From Firmicutes bacterium ADurb.Bin467 (GTDB lineage Bacteria > Bacillota > Clostridia > Christensenellales > Aristaeellaceae), in contig MWAC01000148.1 of assembly GCA_002068815.1 (NCBI GenBank), forward strand, positions 1 through 10,194: a stretch of 10,194 bases of DNA. The letters run 5' to 3'. Below are positions 1 to 10,194 of the stretch, in pieces. A program made the translations under genes and the position numbers. The notes below the pieces were generated by a model, which was not told the origin of the DNA, ran no database searches, and worked only from the letters and a program-made list of their open reading frames with translations. Numbering within the stretch: position 1 is the first letter of the stretch; every line of letters begins with the position of its first letter.

Positions 1-1998
1 GCCGATGCGGAACAGCTTGTCCGGGAGCTCGATTTCCCGAAGCGCGTAGCAGCCAAAGAACGCGTCGTCCTCGATCCACTCCAACAATGCCGGGAATTTC
101 ACGCGCTCGAGCTCCGCGCAGCCCGTGAACGCCGAATCCGTGATGACGCGCACTTCGTCGGGGATGTCGATTTCTTTGAGGGAGATGCAGTCGCGAAACG
201 CCATCTCCCGGATGCCGAGAAGCGTCTCCGGGAGCGACACGGATTCAAGCTCGAATTCGTCCGCAAAGACGCGCGCGTAGAGCACCTGCACGCCCTCGGG
301 GACGACGACGGACGTGAAAGTCACCTCGCTCAGGAGCGACTCCTCGCCCGCCGGGTCGCCGATCGCGGTCACGGGGTAGCCGTCGATCTCGGCCGGGAAG
401 CAGATGTCCGTCGAGGCGCCCCTGTAGCCGGTGATGGTCGCCGCGCCGTCCTCGACGATGTATTCATAGTCCTCCGGCACCGAGAAGCGCATGCCCATCT
501 CCCGGCACGCGCGCTCGGCCTCCGAGCCCGCCCGGCCGTAGACGATCAATTTCTCCCGGCAGCCCTCGAACGCGGTCGGCGCGATCTCGGTCACGCTCGC
601 GGGGATTTCGATGCTCCCGAGGCTCCCGCAGTTTCCGAACGCGAGCGCGCCGATCGACAAAAGCCCGTCCGGCAGGATCACCCTCTCGAGGTTGATGCAG
701 CCGTAGAACGCCATGTCGCCGAGCGCGCGCACCTCCGGCCCGACGACGACGCTCTTCAAGCTCTCCGACTCGCGGAACGCGCCGTCGCCGACCTCGACGA
801 CGTAGACGCCTAACACGCGCTCCGGGATCGCGACCTCCTCGGCGACGCCGTCGTACGCGCTCATCAGCGCGCCGCGAAGCCCCCAGCGGTAGAACGCGCC
901 GGTCAGGGACGGTATGCCGGTCGTCCGGTTGACCGCCGCGACCGCGGACATGCAGACCGCCGCCGCCGTGACGCCCGCGGACAATCTCACAAGCCTGCGC
1001 CTTTTCTTGATCTCCTCCGGCAGCGGCAGGTTGTAAAGCTCCGAGCGCAAAAGCTCCATGCTCTCGGTACGGCCCTTGACCTGCGGCGAGAGCCCGTGCA
1101 AGAGCGCGCGCTCCTGCCGGCGCGTCATCTTCACGCCCTTCATGCGCGGCGGCGCGAGCCTGTCGGACTTGAGCCTTTCGAGCGCGTCCTGCGGCGCCTC
1201 GCCGGTCAAAAGCCTGTACATCGTCGCGCACAGCGCGTACACGTCCGTCCAAGGGCCCTGCTCGCCGCGCGCGGTATATTGCTCGGCGGGCGCGTAGCCG
1301 TATTTCAGGATCACCGAGAGGCTGCGTCCGTCCGACCCGGGCATGTCGTCCGCCGCGCCGAAGTCGATCAGCCGTATGCGCCTGTCCTCGCCGACGAGCA
1401 GGTTGTCGGGGCTGATGTCGCGGTGCAGAAGCCCCATCCTGTGCACCTCCATCAGCGTCTCGGTCAGCGGCTTTATCAGCTGGAACAGCTCGTCCGCGCG
1501 GATGCCTCCCCGATCCCTCGCGTGCTCCGCGAGGCTCTTTCCGCGGATGAACTCCATCGCGATGTAGGCGGTGCCGTTCTCCTCGAAGCAGTCGACGACG
1601 GACACGATGCCCGGCGACGTGTTGAACATCGCGAGCATCCGCGCCTCGCGCAAAAACCGCTTCCTCCCGAGCTCGAACGCCGCCCGGCCCCTGTCGTCGG
1701 TCGGCGCGTCGAGGCTGAACGTCCTCTCCGCGTCGCGCGCCGCCTGCTGCTGGGGGAAGTACTCCTTGATCGCGACCGGCGCGTTCAAAACCGTGTCCCA
1801 GCCGCTGTACGTGATCCCGAAGCCGCCCTCGCCCAGCGCCATGCCGACGAGGTACCGGCGGTTTAAGATCGACTCCGGCGGCAGGTGCGAGAGCCTCGGC
1901 CGGTATTCCGCTTCGTCAAACCCGCAACAGGGGCAGACGCCCCCGGATTCGGATATCCTGAGGCATCGCATGCACAGCTTTTTTCCGTCGAGTTCCAT
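1..1998 (-). CDS. Receptor-like Ser/Thr protein kinase with BspA-type LRRs (3' end off window)
   Basis: The frame is open from ATG at 1998 to base 1, giving 666 residues; the C-terminus lies outside the window. Visible parts in order: a Cys-rich zinc-ribbon-like start (C9, C12, C22, C24, C25); a Hanks-type kinase domain, about 49-320, with glycine loop GEGGFGITY (56-64), ATP-site Lys78 in VAIKEYF, probable helix-C Glu118, catalytic loop HRDISPDN (192-199), DFG (212-214) and an APE-like APAEQ segment (236-240); a basic stretch KKRRR (331-335); one membrane helix about 336-356; then BspA/LRR_5 repeats of about 23 residues (pattern AFxxCxxLxxIxIP) in two arrays, about 405-480 and 573-666, split by a capping segment and a spacer ending DGYPVTAIG. 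It should phosphorylate Ser/Thr of cytosolic targets, with the LRR part outside sensing a ligand; ligand and substrates are unknown. Asp194 and Asp212 are intact, so it is probably active, although Ser196 stands where most Hanks kinases have Lys. It starts 16 bases after the small membrane protein gene. Confidence 0.9.
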   Translation of the reverse strand, partial: MELDGKKLCMRCLRISESGGVCPCCGFDEAEYRPRLSHLPPESILNRRYLVGMALGEGGFGITYSGWDTVLNAPVAIKEYFPQQQAARDAERTFSLDAPTDDRGRAAFELGRKRFLREARMLAMFNTSPGIVSVVDCFEENGTAYIAMEFIRGKSLAEHARDRGGIRADELFQLIKPLTETLMEVHRMGLLHRDISPDNLLVGEDRRIRLIDFGAADDMPGSDGRSLSVILKYGYAPAEQYTARGEQGPWTDVYALCATMYRLLTGEAPQDALERLKSDRLAPPRMKGVKMTRRQERALLHGLSPQVKGRTESMELLRSELYNLPLPEEIKKRRRLVRLSAGVTAAAVCMSAVAAVNRTTGIPSLTGAFYRWGLRGALMSAYDGVAEEVAIPERVLGVYVVEVGDGAFRESESLKSVVVGPEVRALGDMAFYGCINLERVILPDGLLSIGALAFGNCGSLGSIEIPASVTEIAPTAFEGCREKLIVYGRAGSEAERACREMGMRFSVPEDYEYIVEDGAATITGYRGASTDICFPAEIDGYPVTAIGDPAGEESLLSEVTFTSVVVPEGVQVLYARVFADEFELESVSLPETLLGIREMAFRDCISLKEIDIPDEVRVITDSAFTGCAELERVKFPALLEWIEDDAFFGCYALREIELPDKLFRIG

Positions 1999-2005
1999 CG
2001 GATCG

Positions 2006-2013
2006 CCCCCCCT
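2006..2013 (-). promoter_or_regulatory. G-rich ribosome binding site of the kinase gene
   Basis: On the minus strand an A followed by seven G residues ends seven bases before the kinase ATG. It is the only purine-rich element in the 16-base gap and supports the start at 1998. A homopolymer of seven is unusual for this site. Confidence 0.55.
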
Positions 2014-2014
2014 G

Positions 2015-2437
2015 TTATACTATAGCGGATTGGAGTTCCGCTGTAAAGCCTCCGGCGAGCCCCCGCTCGATCGCGCGGAAGATCTTTTTCGGGAGAGTGC
2101 CCTGCTTCGCCATGCCGATGCCCGACGTCACCGCGAGCGGCCACAGCACGAACATCGAAACCGCCATCACGACGCCCTTGTCGGCCCACTTGCCGCCGCC
2201 GATCTCGACCGACACGTGGTCGCTTCCGACCGGCTCGATCTTGACCGAGGTCGCCTTGTCCATGCCGAGGAACTGCATCGCCTTGCCGCCGCGGCCGCGC
2301 CCCTGCAGGATCACCGCGCCGTCCTCGAGCCTGAGCACCTGCGTCTCCATGTTCTCCTGCCTCGTCAAAAAACCGTTCACGATGCCCGCCACCATCGCCA
2401 CGCCCCTGCCGCCCTCGACCTTGTAGATGTTCGCCAT
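2015..2437 (-). CDS. Small conserved-looking membrane protein of unknown function
   Basis: This 140-residue protein begins MANIYKVEGGRG. An in-frame upstream ATG at 2506 is less likely: the start at 2437 has a strong Shine-Dalgarno GAGGAGG (2446-2452) 8 bases ahead, and the extra 23 residues would overlap the likely promoter. Residues 1-85 look like a soluble alpha/beta part without catalytic motifs. About 87-109 is hydrophobic (MAVSMFVLWPLAVTSGIG) and probably spans the membrane, followed by a basic tail with LPKKIFRAIE. I recall similar small proteins in Clostridia but cannot name a family, and give no function. It lies 16 bases upstream of the receptor-like kinase in the same direction, so the two may be co-transcribed and the protein might be a partner of the kinase; that link is inference. 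Confidence 0.8.
   Translation of the reverse strand: MANIYKVEGGRGVAMVAGIVNGFLTRQENMETQVLRLEDGAVILQGRGRGGKAMQFLGMDKATSVKIEPVGSDHVSVEIGGGKWADKGVVMAVSMFVLWPLAVTSGIGMAKQGTLPKKIFRAIERGLAGGFTAELQSAIV
2019..2047 (-). promoter_or_regulatory. Candidate sigma-A promoter for the kinase gene, inside the end of the upstream gene
   Basis: On the minus strand TTTACA (2047-2042) is followed after exactly 17 bases by TATAGT (2024-2019). Both hexamers are close to consensus. Transcription would start near 2012, only about 14 bases before the kinase ATG, so the RNA would begin almost at the ribosome site. The element overlaps the last codons of the small membrane protein gene. It could let the kinase be expressed apart from its neighbour, or be a chance match; no transcript data are available here. 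Confidence 0.45.
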
Positions 2438-2445
2438 GTTCTTAT

Positions 2446-2452
2446 CCTCCTC
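2446..2452 (-). promoter_or_regulatory. Shine-Dalgarno site that sets the start at 2437
   Basis: GAGGAGG on the minus strand lies 8 bases before ATG 2437. It is a near-perfect anti-16S match and favours this start over the ATG at 2506. Confidence 0.8.
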
Positions 2453-2471
2453 AATTCGCTTTGTTGGGTGC

Positions 2472-2477
2472 ATTGTA
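2472..2477 (-). promoter_or_regulatory. Possible -10 element for the small membrane protein gene
   Basis: TACAAT on the minus strand would put the start of transcription near 2465, about 28 bases before ATG 2437. No good -35 hexamer lies 16-18 bases upstream (ACCACG at 17), so a promoter here would be weak or need an activator. Confidence 0.35.
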
Positions 2478-2478
2478 C

Positions 2479-2512
2479 CGCGATTTCCCGATCGCGTGGT
2501 GGACACCGTGTC
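2479..2512. repeat. Two short palindromes in the divergent control region
   Basis: CGCGAT (2479-2484) and ATCGCG (2491-2496) form a 6-bp inverted repeat with a 6-base loop, within the spacer upstream of the TACAAT element. A second palindrome, GACAC-C-GTGTC, lies at 2502-2512, 15 bases upstream of the plus-strand -35 element. Either could be an operator, for example for the YerC repressor-like protein encoded next door, but nothing in the sequence identifies a binding protein. Short palindromes also arise easily by chance in GC-rich DNA. Confidence 0.3.
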
Positions 2513-2526
2513 GACTTCGGTTTCGG

Positions 2527-2555
2527 TTGACGTTTTTCCATTTCGGACGTATAAT
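2527..2555 (+). promoter_or_regulatory. Sigma-A promoter of the yerC-pcrA-ligA operon
   Basis: TTGACG (2527-2532), a 17-base spacer, then a perfect TATAAT (2550-2555). This is the best promoter in the window. Transcription would start near 2562, giving a leader of about 30 bases before the GTG start of yerC. It stands directly ahead of three genes with only overlaps or tiny gaps between them and no other clear promoter, so it probably drives the whole operon. Confidence 0.8.
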
Positions 2556-2579
2556 TGCTATATGTTAGCAGAGGAAAGC

Positions 2580-2586
2580 GAGGGGG
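2580..2586 (+). promoter_or_regulatory. Ribosome binding site that favours the GTG start of yerC
   Basis: GAGGGGG ends 5 bases before GTG 2592. The in-frame ATG at 2562 falls at the predicted transcription start, so it could only be used on a leaderless message. Confidence 0.6.
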
Positions 2587-2591
2587 CCGCC

Positions 2592-2887
2592 GTGTTCACA
2601 TCCCGCCTGAAGAGCGAGCGGACCGACGCGCTGGTCAAGGCGCTGATCGCCTTGGACAGCGAGGAGAACGTCTACCGGGTGCTCGAGGATTTGCTCACCA
2701 TCCGCGAGGTCTCGGACCTGTCGCAGCGGCTGGAGGTCGCGTTTTTGCTCCGGGACGGCGCGACGTACGCCGAGATCGTCGAAAAGACCGGCGTGTCGAC
2801 CGCGACGATCGGGCGCGTGAACCGCTGCCTTCACTACGGCGCGGGCGGCTACCAGCTGATCTTTGAAAAACTCGACAAGGAGAAATC

Positions 2888-2891
<4 letters not shown>
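2592..2891 (+). CDS. yerC: YerC/YecD-family TrpR-like DNA-binding protein
   Basis: The product is 99 residues and matches the YerC/YecD family (TrpR superfamily) almost end to end; family members are about 100 residues. Visible signs are the N-terminal pattern SRLKSERTDAL, the central DLSQRLEVA, and a helix-turn-helix at about 58-80 with TGVSTATIGRVNRCLHYG. The family is thought to bind DNA as a transcriptional regulator related to TrpR, but its ligand and targets are poorly known. I chose GTG 2592: it has a Shine-Dalgarno site, it aligns with the family N-terminus, and the upstream in-frame starts at 2427 and 2562 lie before or at the predicted transcription start. The stop overlaps the pcrA start (ATGA), so pcrA translation is probably coupled to it. 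A yerC near pcrA-ligA also occurs in Bacillus. Autoregulation through the palindromes upstream is possible but unproven. Confidence 0.85.
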
Positions 2892-6992
<4,101 letters not shown>

Positions 6993-6996
6993 CTCG

Positions 6997-7263
6997 CTAC
7001 AGCAGAAAATTCAGAAGGATCACCAGCACCGCCCCGGGCAGCCCCAGAAACCCCACCGCGAGCGCGGTGAACGGATTGACCGCGACGGAAAAGCCGAACA
7101 TGCCGCCGAACAGGTTCACGACCATCAGCACGACCGCGCCGAGCACGCCGCCGGCCGCGAGCCGCCACAGGAAGCGCATCGGCACGAGCAGCAGATACCC
7201 CACCAGGCACATCAGCGCCAGGCCGATCGAGAACGCGAGCACCATTTCCCACGGAATCCGCAT
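6997..7263 (-). CDS. bofA: BofA-family membrane protein (pro-sigma-K processing inhibitor family)
   Basis: The product is 88 residues, against 87 in Bacillus subtilis BofA. There are two hydrophobic stretches, about 7-28 and 36-52, and a family C-terminus with NLFGG (50-54) and NPFTALAVGFLGLPG (63-77). In Bacillus, BofA sits in the outer forespore membrane with SpoIVFA and holds back the protease SpoIVFB until the sigma-K checkpoint is passed. Its presence suggests a spore-forming host or ancestry, although BofA-like proteins also occur where sigma-K control differs. ATG 7263 was chosen over in-frame ATG 7308 because GGAGGTG lies 5 bases ahead and the extra 15 residues would be unlike the family. 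It has a candidate promoter of its own, a hairpin over its ribosome site, and a terminator just after it. Confidence 0.88.
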   Translation of the reverse strand: MRIPWEMVLAFSIGLALMCLVGYLLLVPMRFLWRLAAGGVLGAVVLMVVNLFGGMFGFSVAVNPFTALAVGFLGLPGAVLVILLNFLL

Positions 7264-7266
7264 CAA

Positions 7267-7302
7267 AACACCTCCGCACAGCGCATTGTATGCGGAGGTG
7301 TT
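7267..7302 (-). promoter_or_regulatory. 12-bp hairpin that covers the bofA ribosome binding site
   Basis: AACACCTCCGCA (read from 7302 down to 7291) pairs perfectly with TGCGGAGGTGTT (7278 down to 7267) around a 12-base loop. The right arm contains the Shine-Dalgarno GGAGGTG (7275-7269) of bofA, so RNA arriving from queA would fold it away. The right arm ends in GTGTTTTG, so the structure might also act as a weak terminator for queA. Confidence 0.7.
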
Positions 7303-7313
7303 CGGCATTACAA
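7285..7313 (-). promoter_or_regulatory. Candidate promoter of bofA within the hairpin leader
   Basis: On the minus strand TTGTAA (7313-7308) lies 17 bases upstream of TACAAT (7290-7285). The -10 element is in the hairpin loop, so transcription would begin near 7279-7277, at the start of the right arm. Such RNA has a leader of about 15 bases, lacks the left arm and leaves the ribosome site free. The match suits sigma-A, not a clear sporulation sigma factor. Confidence 0.5.
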
Positions 7314-7317
7314 CCCC

Positions 7318-8337
7318 TTATAAGAGCAGCATCGCGTCGCCGAACGAGAAGAAGCGGTAGCGTTCCTTGACGGCCTCTTCATAGGCCGCGAGCGTCCCCT
7401 CCCGCGTGTGGAACGCGCTCACGAGCATCACGAGCGTCGACTCCGGCAGGTGGAAGTTCGTGATCAGCGCGTCGACGAGCCGGAACTTGTAGCCGGGCGT
7501 GATGAAGATGTCCGTCCAGCCGCTGCCCGGTTGGAGCTTTCCGTCCCGCGCGGCGCTCTCGAGCGTGCGGACGCTGGTCGTGCCGACCGCGAACACGCGA
7601 GCGCCGGACGCCCTCGCCCCGTTGACCGCGCGCGCGGCGGCCTCGGTGACCTCGTAGTACTCGGCGTGCATGCGGTGGTCCTCGACGTCCTCGGCCTTGA
7701 CCGGTCGAAACGTGCCGAGGCCGACGTGCAGCAATATCGGCACGACTGCCACGCCCTTTTCGCGGATTTTTTGGAGCAGCTCCGGCGTGAAGTGCAGCCC
7801 CGCGGTCGGCGCGGCGGCGGAGCCGTCCTGCCGCGCGTAGACGGTCTGGTAGCGGTCGCGGTTTTCGAGCTTCTCGTGGATGTACGGCGGCAGCGGCATC
7901 TCGCCCAATTCGTCGAGCAGCGCCTCGAGCGTGCCCTCGCAGAAAAACTCGACGATCCGCCCGCCGGCGTCGGTCGCCTCGAGCATCTTCGCGACGAGCT
8001 TCCCGCCGCCGAACGACGCCTGCGCGCCGGGCCTCAATTTCTTCCCCGGGCGCACGAGCGCCTCCCACTTCTTCGGGCCCAGTTGCTTCAAGAGAAGAAC
8101 CTCGCACGCGCCGCCGCCGGCCCGCTCGCCGATCAGCCGCGCGGGGATCACCTTCGTATCGTTGACGACGAGCGCGTCGCCGGGGCGCAGGTAGTCGAGT
8201 ATGTCGTAGAAATGCCGGTGCTCGAGCGCGCCGGTCGCGCGGTGCACGACCAGCATGCGGCTCAAGTCGCGCGGCTCGATCGGCGTCTGCGCGATCAGCT
8301 CCTCCGGAAGCGCATAAAAAAAGTCACTCGTCTTCAT
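7318..8337 (-). CDS. queA: S-adenosylmethionine:tRNA ribosyltransferase-isomerase QueA
   Basis: QueA moves the ribosyl part of S-adenosylmethionine onto preQ1 in the anticodon wobble position of tRNAs for Asp, Asn, His and Tyr, making epoxyqueuosine, the precursor of queuosine. The 339 residues are of normal length and collinear with the family: [19 protein letters not shown] at the start, [10 protein letters not shown] (59-68), PTAGLHFT (177-184), [10 protein letters not shown] (204-213), [10 protein letters not shown] (252-261) and NFHLPEST (294-301). The ATG overlaps the end of the upstream peptidase gene by 14 bases and lacks a clear Shine-Dalgarno site, so it may depend on translational coupling. 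No tgt gene follows, unlike many Firmicutes where queA and tgt are neighbours; bofA comes next after 54 bases. Confidence 0.97.
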   Translation of the reverse strand: MKTSDFFYALPEELIAQTPIEPRDLSRMLVVHRATGALEHRHFYDILDYLRPGDALVVNDTKVIPARLIGERAGGGACEVLLLKQLGPKKWEALVRPGKKLRPGAQASFGGGKLVAKMLEATDAGGRIVEFFCEGTLEALLDELGEMPLPPYIHEKLENRDRYQTVYARQDGSAAAPTAGLHFTPELLQKIREKGVAVVPILLHVGLGTFRPVKAEDVEDHRMHAEYYEVTEAAARAVNGARASGARVFAVGTTSVRTLESAARDGKLQPGSGWTDIFITPGYKFRLVDALITNFHLPESTLVMLVSAFHTREGTLAAYEEAVKERYRFFSFGDAMLLL

Positions 8338-9262
8338 GTCCGATCAGCTTCAAAAGCCCTTCCACCAGATATTCGATGTTCTTCTCGTCGAGCACGGTGT
8401 CCCTTCGCGTGTGGATTCTGCCGAGCGCGTAGCCGAGGAATTTCGTCTTATGGAGCGCCGCGACCGCGACCGACTTCGGGAAGCCGAACTGGTCGGACGG
8501 GTACAGCGCGCTCCCGGCGCGCACGTGCAGCGGCGAGAACCCGTTTTCGCCCCGGAATATGTCCTTTGTGCGCGTATACAGCGCCTCGTCCTCGCGGTAT
8601 GGGCGGCTCGCGGCGAACAGCATGTGCTTGCCGTCGCCGACGCAGTCGAGGTTGATCATGGCCTTGTCTCTGAGCACCTTCTTGTACTTTTTCCGGAACA
8701 GCGCCGAGCCGATCAGCCCCAATTCCTCGTTGTCGAACAGCACGACCGCGACGCGCCGGCGCTGCTTCGGCGTCATGCGCTCGAGGAGCGTCAGAAGCAC
8801 CGCGACGCCGGAGGTGTTGTCGTTCATCGTGCTCGGATTCGCGGGCCCGGCGATCATCCAGATAATAAGCGCCGCGACCGCGATGCGGAAGACCGCGGAG
8901 ACGGCGACGGGCCCCGCGCCGAGCAATCTCGCGATGCCGGCCGGAACGAGCGCGGCGGCGCACAGGGCCGCGTAGATCAGCAGTTGAAAGGCGACCGACG
9001 CCGTCCAGTTGAGCGGCGCGACGAAGTTCGGAAACGGAAGCTCCGCGCAGGTGTCGTAGTGCGCGCCGAGGATGAACTCGGCGGTGCGCACGTTCCCAAA
9101 GACGAGATTCGCGTTTGGGATCAGCCCCTTCGCGCGCTCCTCGCGAAAAAACACGCCCTTCTCGCGAAGCGCCGCCTTGACCATTTCGCGGAACGCCTGC
9201 TTGCGTTTTTGCCCCTTGCGAACCATGTGTTCGCGGACGACCTTCGTGCAGAGCTCCGTCAT
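8324..9262 (-). CDS. M28-type zinc metallopeptidase with an internal membrane hairpin
   Basis: The 312-residue product has a full set of M28 aminopeptidase metal ligands: His68 in GAHYDT, bridging Asp148 in [12 protein letters not shown], Glu180 with catalytic Glu179 in LFDNEELG, Asp206 in NLDCVGDG and His284 in HTRRDT. It should cleave N-terminal residues from peptides with two zinc ions; the substrate is unknown. Between His68 and Asp148 sits an insert with two hydrophobic helices, about 88-110 and 118-138, joined by a very short turn. Both halves of the active site must thus lie on the same side of the membrane; the basic N-terminus (KGQKRKQ) and lack of a signal peptide point to the cytosol. 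The start overlaps the ruvB stop by ATGA, with GGATGGAG as ribosome site, and the end overlaps queA by 14 bases, so it is firmly inside this operon though unrelated in known function. Confidence 0.88.
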   Translation of the reverse strand: MTELCTKVVREHMVRKGQKRKQAFREMVKAALREKGVFFREERAKGLIPNANLVFGNVRTAEFILGAHYDTCAELPFPNFVAPLNWTASVAFQLLIYAALCAAALVPAGIARLLGAGPVAVSAVFRIAVAALIIWMIAGPANPSTMNDNTSGVAVLLTLLERMTPKQRRRVAVVLFDNEELGLIGSALFRKKYKKVLRDKAMINLDCVGDGKHMLFAASRPYREDEALYTRTKDIFRGENGFSPLHVRAGSALYPSDQFGFPKSVAVAALHKTKFLGYALGRIHTRRDTVLDEKNIEYLVEGLLKLIGHEDE

Positions 9263-10194
9263 AGCTCCATCCTTAGCTGCGGGTCGTCCGGCTTCGAGGG
9301 CGGCGGCGTGAGCCCCAGGTGCTCGTACGCGCCCGGCGCGGCGACGCGGCCCCTCGGCGTGCGCATGAGGAAGCCCAATTGCAGAAAGTACGGCTCGTAC
9401 ACGTCCTCGATCGTCGTCGCGTCCTCGCCGGTCGCGGCCGCGAGCGTGTCGAGCCCGACCGGGCCGCCGCCGAACTTCTCGATCAACGTGCGCAGCATCG
9501 TGCGGTCGGTGTGGTCGAGCCCGAGCTCGTCGATCTCGAGCATCTTCAACGCGTCCTGCGCGACGGCGAGGTTGATCCTGCCGCCGGCCTCGACCTCGGC
9601 GAAGTCGCGCACGCGGCGGATCAGCCGGTTCGCGATGCGGGGCGTCCCGCGCGAGCGGCTCGCGATCTCGAGCGCGCCCTCGCGGTCGCAGTCGATCCGG
9701 AGGATGCGCGCCGAGCGCAGCACGATGGTCGAGAGCTCCTCGGGCGTGTAGAGCTCGAGCCGGAAGTTGATGCCGAACCGGTCGCGCAAGGGAGACGTCA
9801 GCATGCCCGCGCGCGTCGTCGCGCCGATCAAGGTGAATTTTGGCAAATCGAGCCGTATCGAGCGCGCGGACGGGCCCTTGCCGATCATGATGTCGAGCGC
9901 GAAGTCCTCCATCGCGGGGTAGAGCACCTCCTCGACGGGGTGGCTGAGCCGATGGATTTCGTCGATGAACAGCACGTCGCCCGCGTTCAGGTTCGTCAGG
10001 ATCGACGCGAGGTCGCCCGGGCGCTCAATCGCGGGGCCGCTGGTGATGCGTATGCTGTGCCCCATCTCCTGCGCGATGATGCCCGCGAGCGTCGTCTTTC
10101 CGAGCCCCGGAGGGCCGTACAGCAGCAGATGGTCCAGCGGCTCGCGCCTTGCGACGGCCGCCTGCATGTAGACGCTCAGGCTCTTCTTGAGCTT
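9259..10194 (-). CDS. ruvB: Holliday junction branch migration ATPase RuvB (5' end off window)
   Basis: RuvB forms hexameric rings that, with RuvA, drive branch migration of Holliday junctions in recombination and repair. The visible 311 residues include Walker [10 protein letters not shown] (27-35), Walker B with DEIH (78-81), sensor 1 GATTR (124-128), a probable arginine finger Arg137 in SPLRDRFG, and the C-terminal winged-helix part with [17 protein letters not shown]. The frame stays open to the right edge. The nine residues before the Met codon at 10167 (KLKKSLSVY) fit the family where Bacillus-type RuvB has ENLKVFIEAA, so that Met is internal and about 25 N-terminal residues are missing off the window. 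ruvA may lie upstream but cannot be seen. The stop overlaps the peptidase start by 4 bases. Confidence 0.97.
   Translation of the reverse strand, partial: KLKKSLSVYMQAAVARREPLDHLLLYGPPGLGKTTLAGIIAQEMGHSIRITSGPAIERPGDLASILTNLNAGDVLFIDEIHRLSHPVEEVLYPAMEDFALDIMIGKGPSARSIRLDLPKFTLIGATTRAGMLTSPLRDRFGINFRLELYTPEELSTIVLRSARILRIDCDREGALEIASRSRGTPRIANRLIRRVRDFAEVEAGGRINLAVAQDALKMLEIDELGLDHTDRTMLRTLIEKFGGGPVGLDTLAAATGEDATTIEDVYEPYFLQLGFLMRTPRGRVAAPGAYEHLGLTPPPSKPDDPQLRMEL

Noticed and set aside
464..1252. Long minus-strand open frame of 262 residues
   Set aside because: It is rich in Arg, Gly and Ala with no domain pattern and lies wholly within the kinase gene in another frame. The kinase frame shows clear motifs throughout.
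1571..2530. Plus-strand open frame of 319 residues across the kinase start and the small membrane protein gene
   Set aside because: It runs antisense to two well-supported genes and across their control sites, and shows no recognisable domain.
2427..2591. Longer yerC start at ATG 2427
   Set aside because: It lies upstream of the operon promoter and overlaps the opposite gene start; the added residues do not fit the family.
7408..8655. Plus-strand open frame of 415 residues
   Set aside because: It is opposite queA and the peptidase gene, has shadow-like Arg/Ala-rich composition and no motif or ribosome site. Long antisense frames are common in GC-rich DNA.
9259..10167. ruvB start at the Met codon at 10167
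   Set aside because: The reading frame and family similarity continue to the window edge, so this Met is internal.

Overview
The window is GC-rich with strong G/C preference at third codon positions. It looks like a chromosomal segment of a high-GC member of the Clostridia or a related Firmicutes lineage. The evidence is a yerC-pcrA-ligA cluster in Firmicutes style, a BofA-family gene (the sporulation sigma-K checkpoint family), a Clostridia-type receptor-like kinase with BspA-type leucine-rich repeats, consensus sigma-A promoters and strong Shine-Dalgarno sites. Species cannot be named from this sequence. I see no insertion sequence, phage gene, CRISPR array, tRNA or rRNA.

Layout. (1) 1-2437, minus strand: a small unknown membrane protein (2437-2015), then 16 bases later a Ser/Thr protein kinase of at least 666 residues that runs off the left edge (1998-1). 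The kinase has a Cys-rich N-terminus, a kinase domain, one membrane helix and two arrays of BspA-like LRRs. (2) 2438-2591: a divergent control region with a near-consensus promoter for the plus-strand operon, a weak minus-strand -10 element and short palindromes. (3) 2592-6959, plus strand: yerC (TrpR/YerC-type HTH), pcrA helicase and ligA NAD-dependent DNA ligase. yerC and pcrA overlap by ATGA and ligA follows after 4 bases. (4) 6960-6996: a strong hairpin between the convergent ligA and bofA. (5) 6997-10194, minus strand: ruvB (5' end off the window), an M28-type membrane metallopeptidase, queA and bofA. The first three overlap; bofA is separated from queA by a compact leader with its own promoter and a 12-bp hairpin.

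Functional picture: the two main operons hold replication and repair genes (PcrA, LigA, RuvB), a tRNA modification gene (QueA), a membrane peptidase and a sporulation-type membrane regulator. The left end is a signalling module: a kinase with cytosolic catalytic domain and probable external LRR sensor, next to a small membrane protein.

Most worth a second look: LigA lacks about 28 residues of the conserved linker between the NAD-binding Ia region and the adenylation domain, with a 20-bp palindrome at the junction. The bofA leader seems built so that read-through RNA hides the ribosome site while RNA from the local promoter exposes it. The M28 peptidase carries a membrane hairpin inside its catalytic domain. 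The kinase combines zinc-ribbon-like, kinase, membrane and LRR parts and has Ser in place of the usual catalytic-loop Lys. I did not find evidence for a wholly new multi-gene system.
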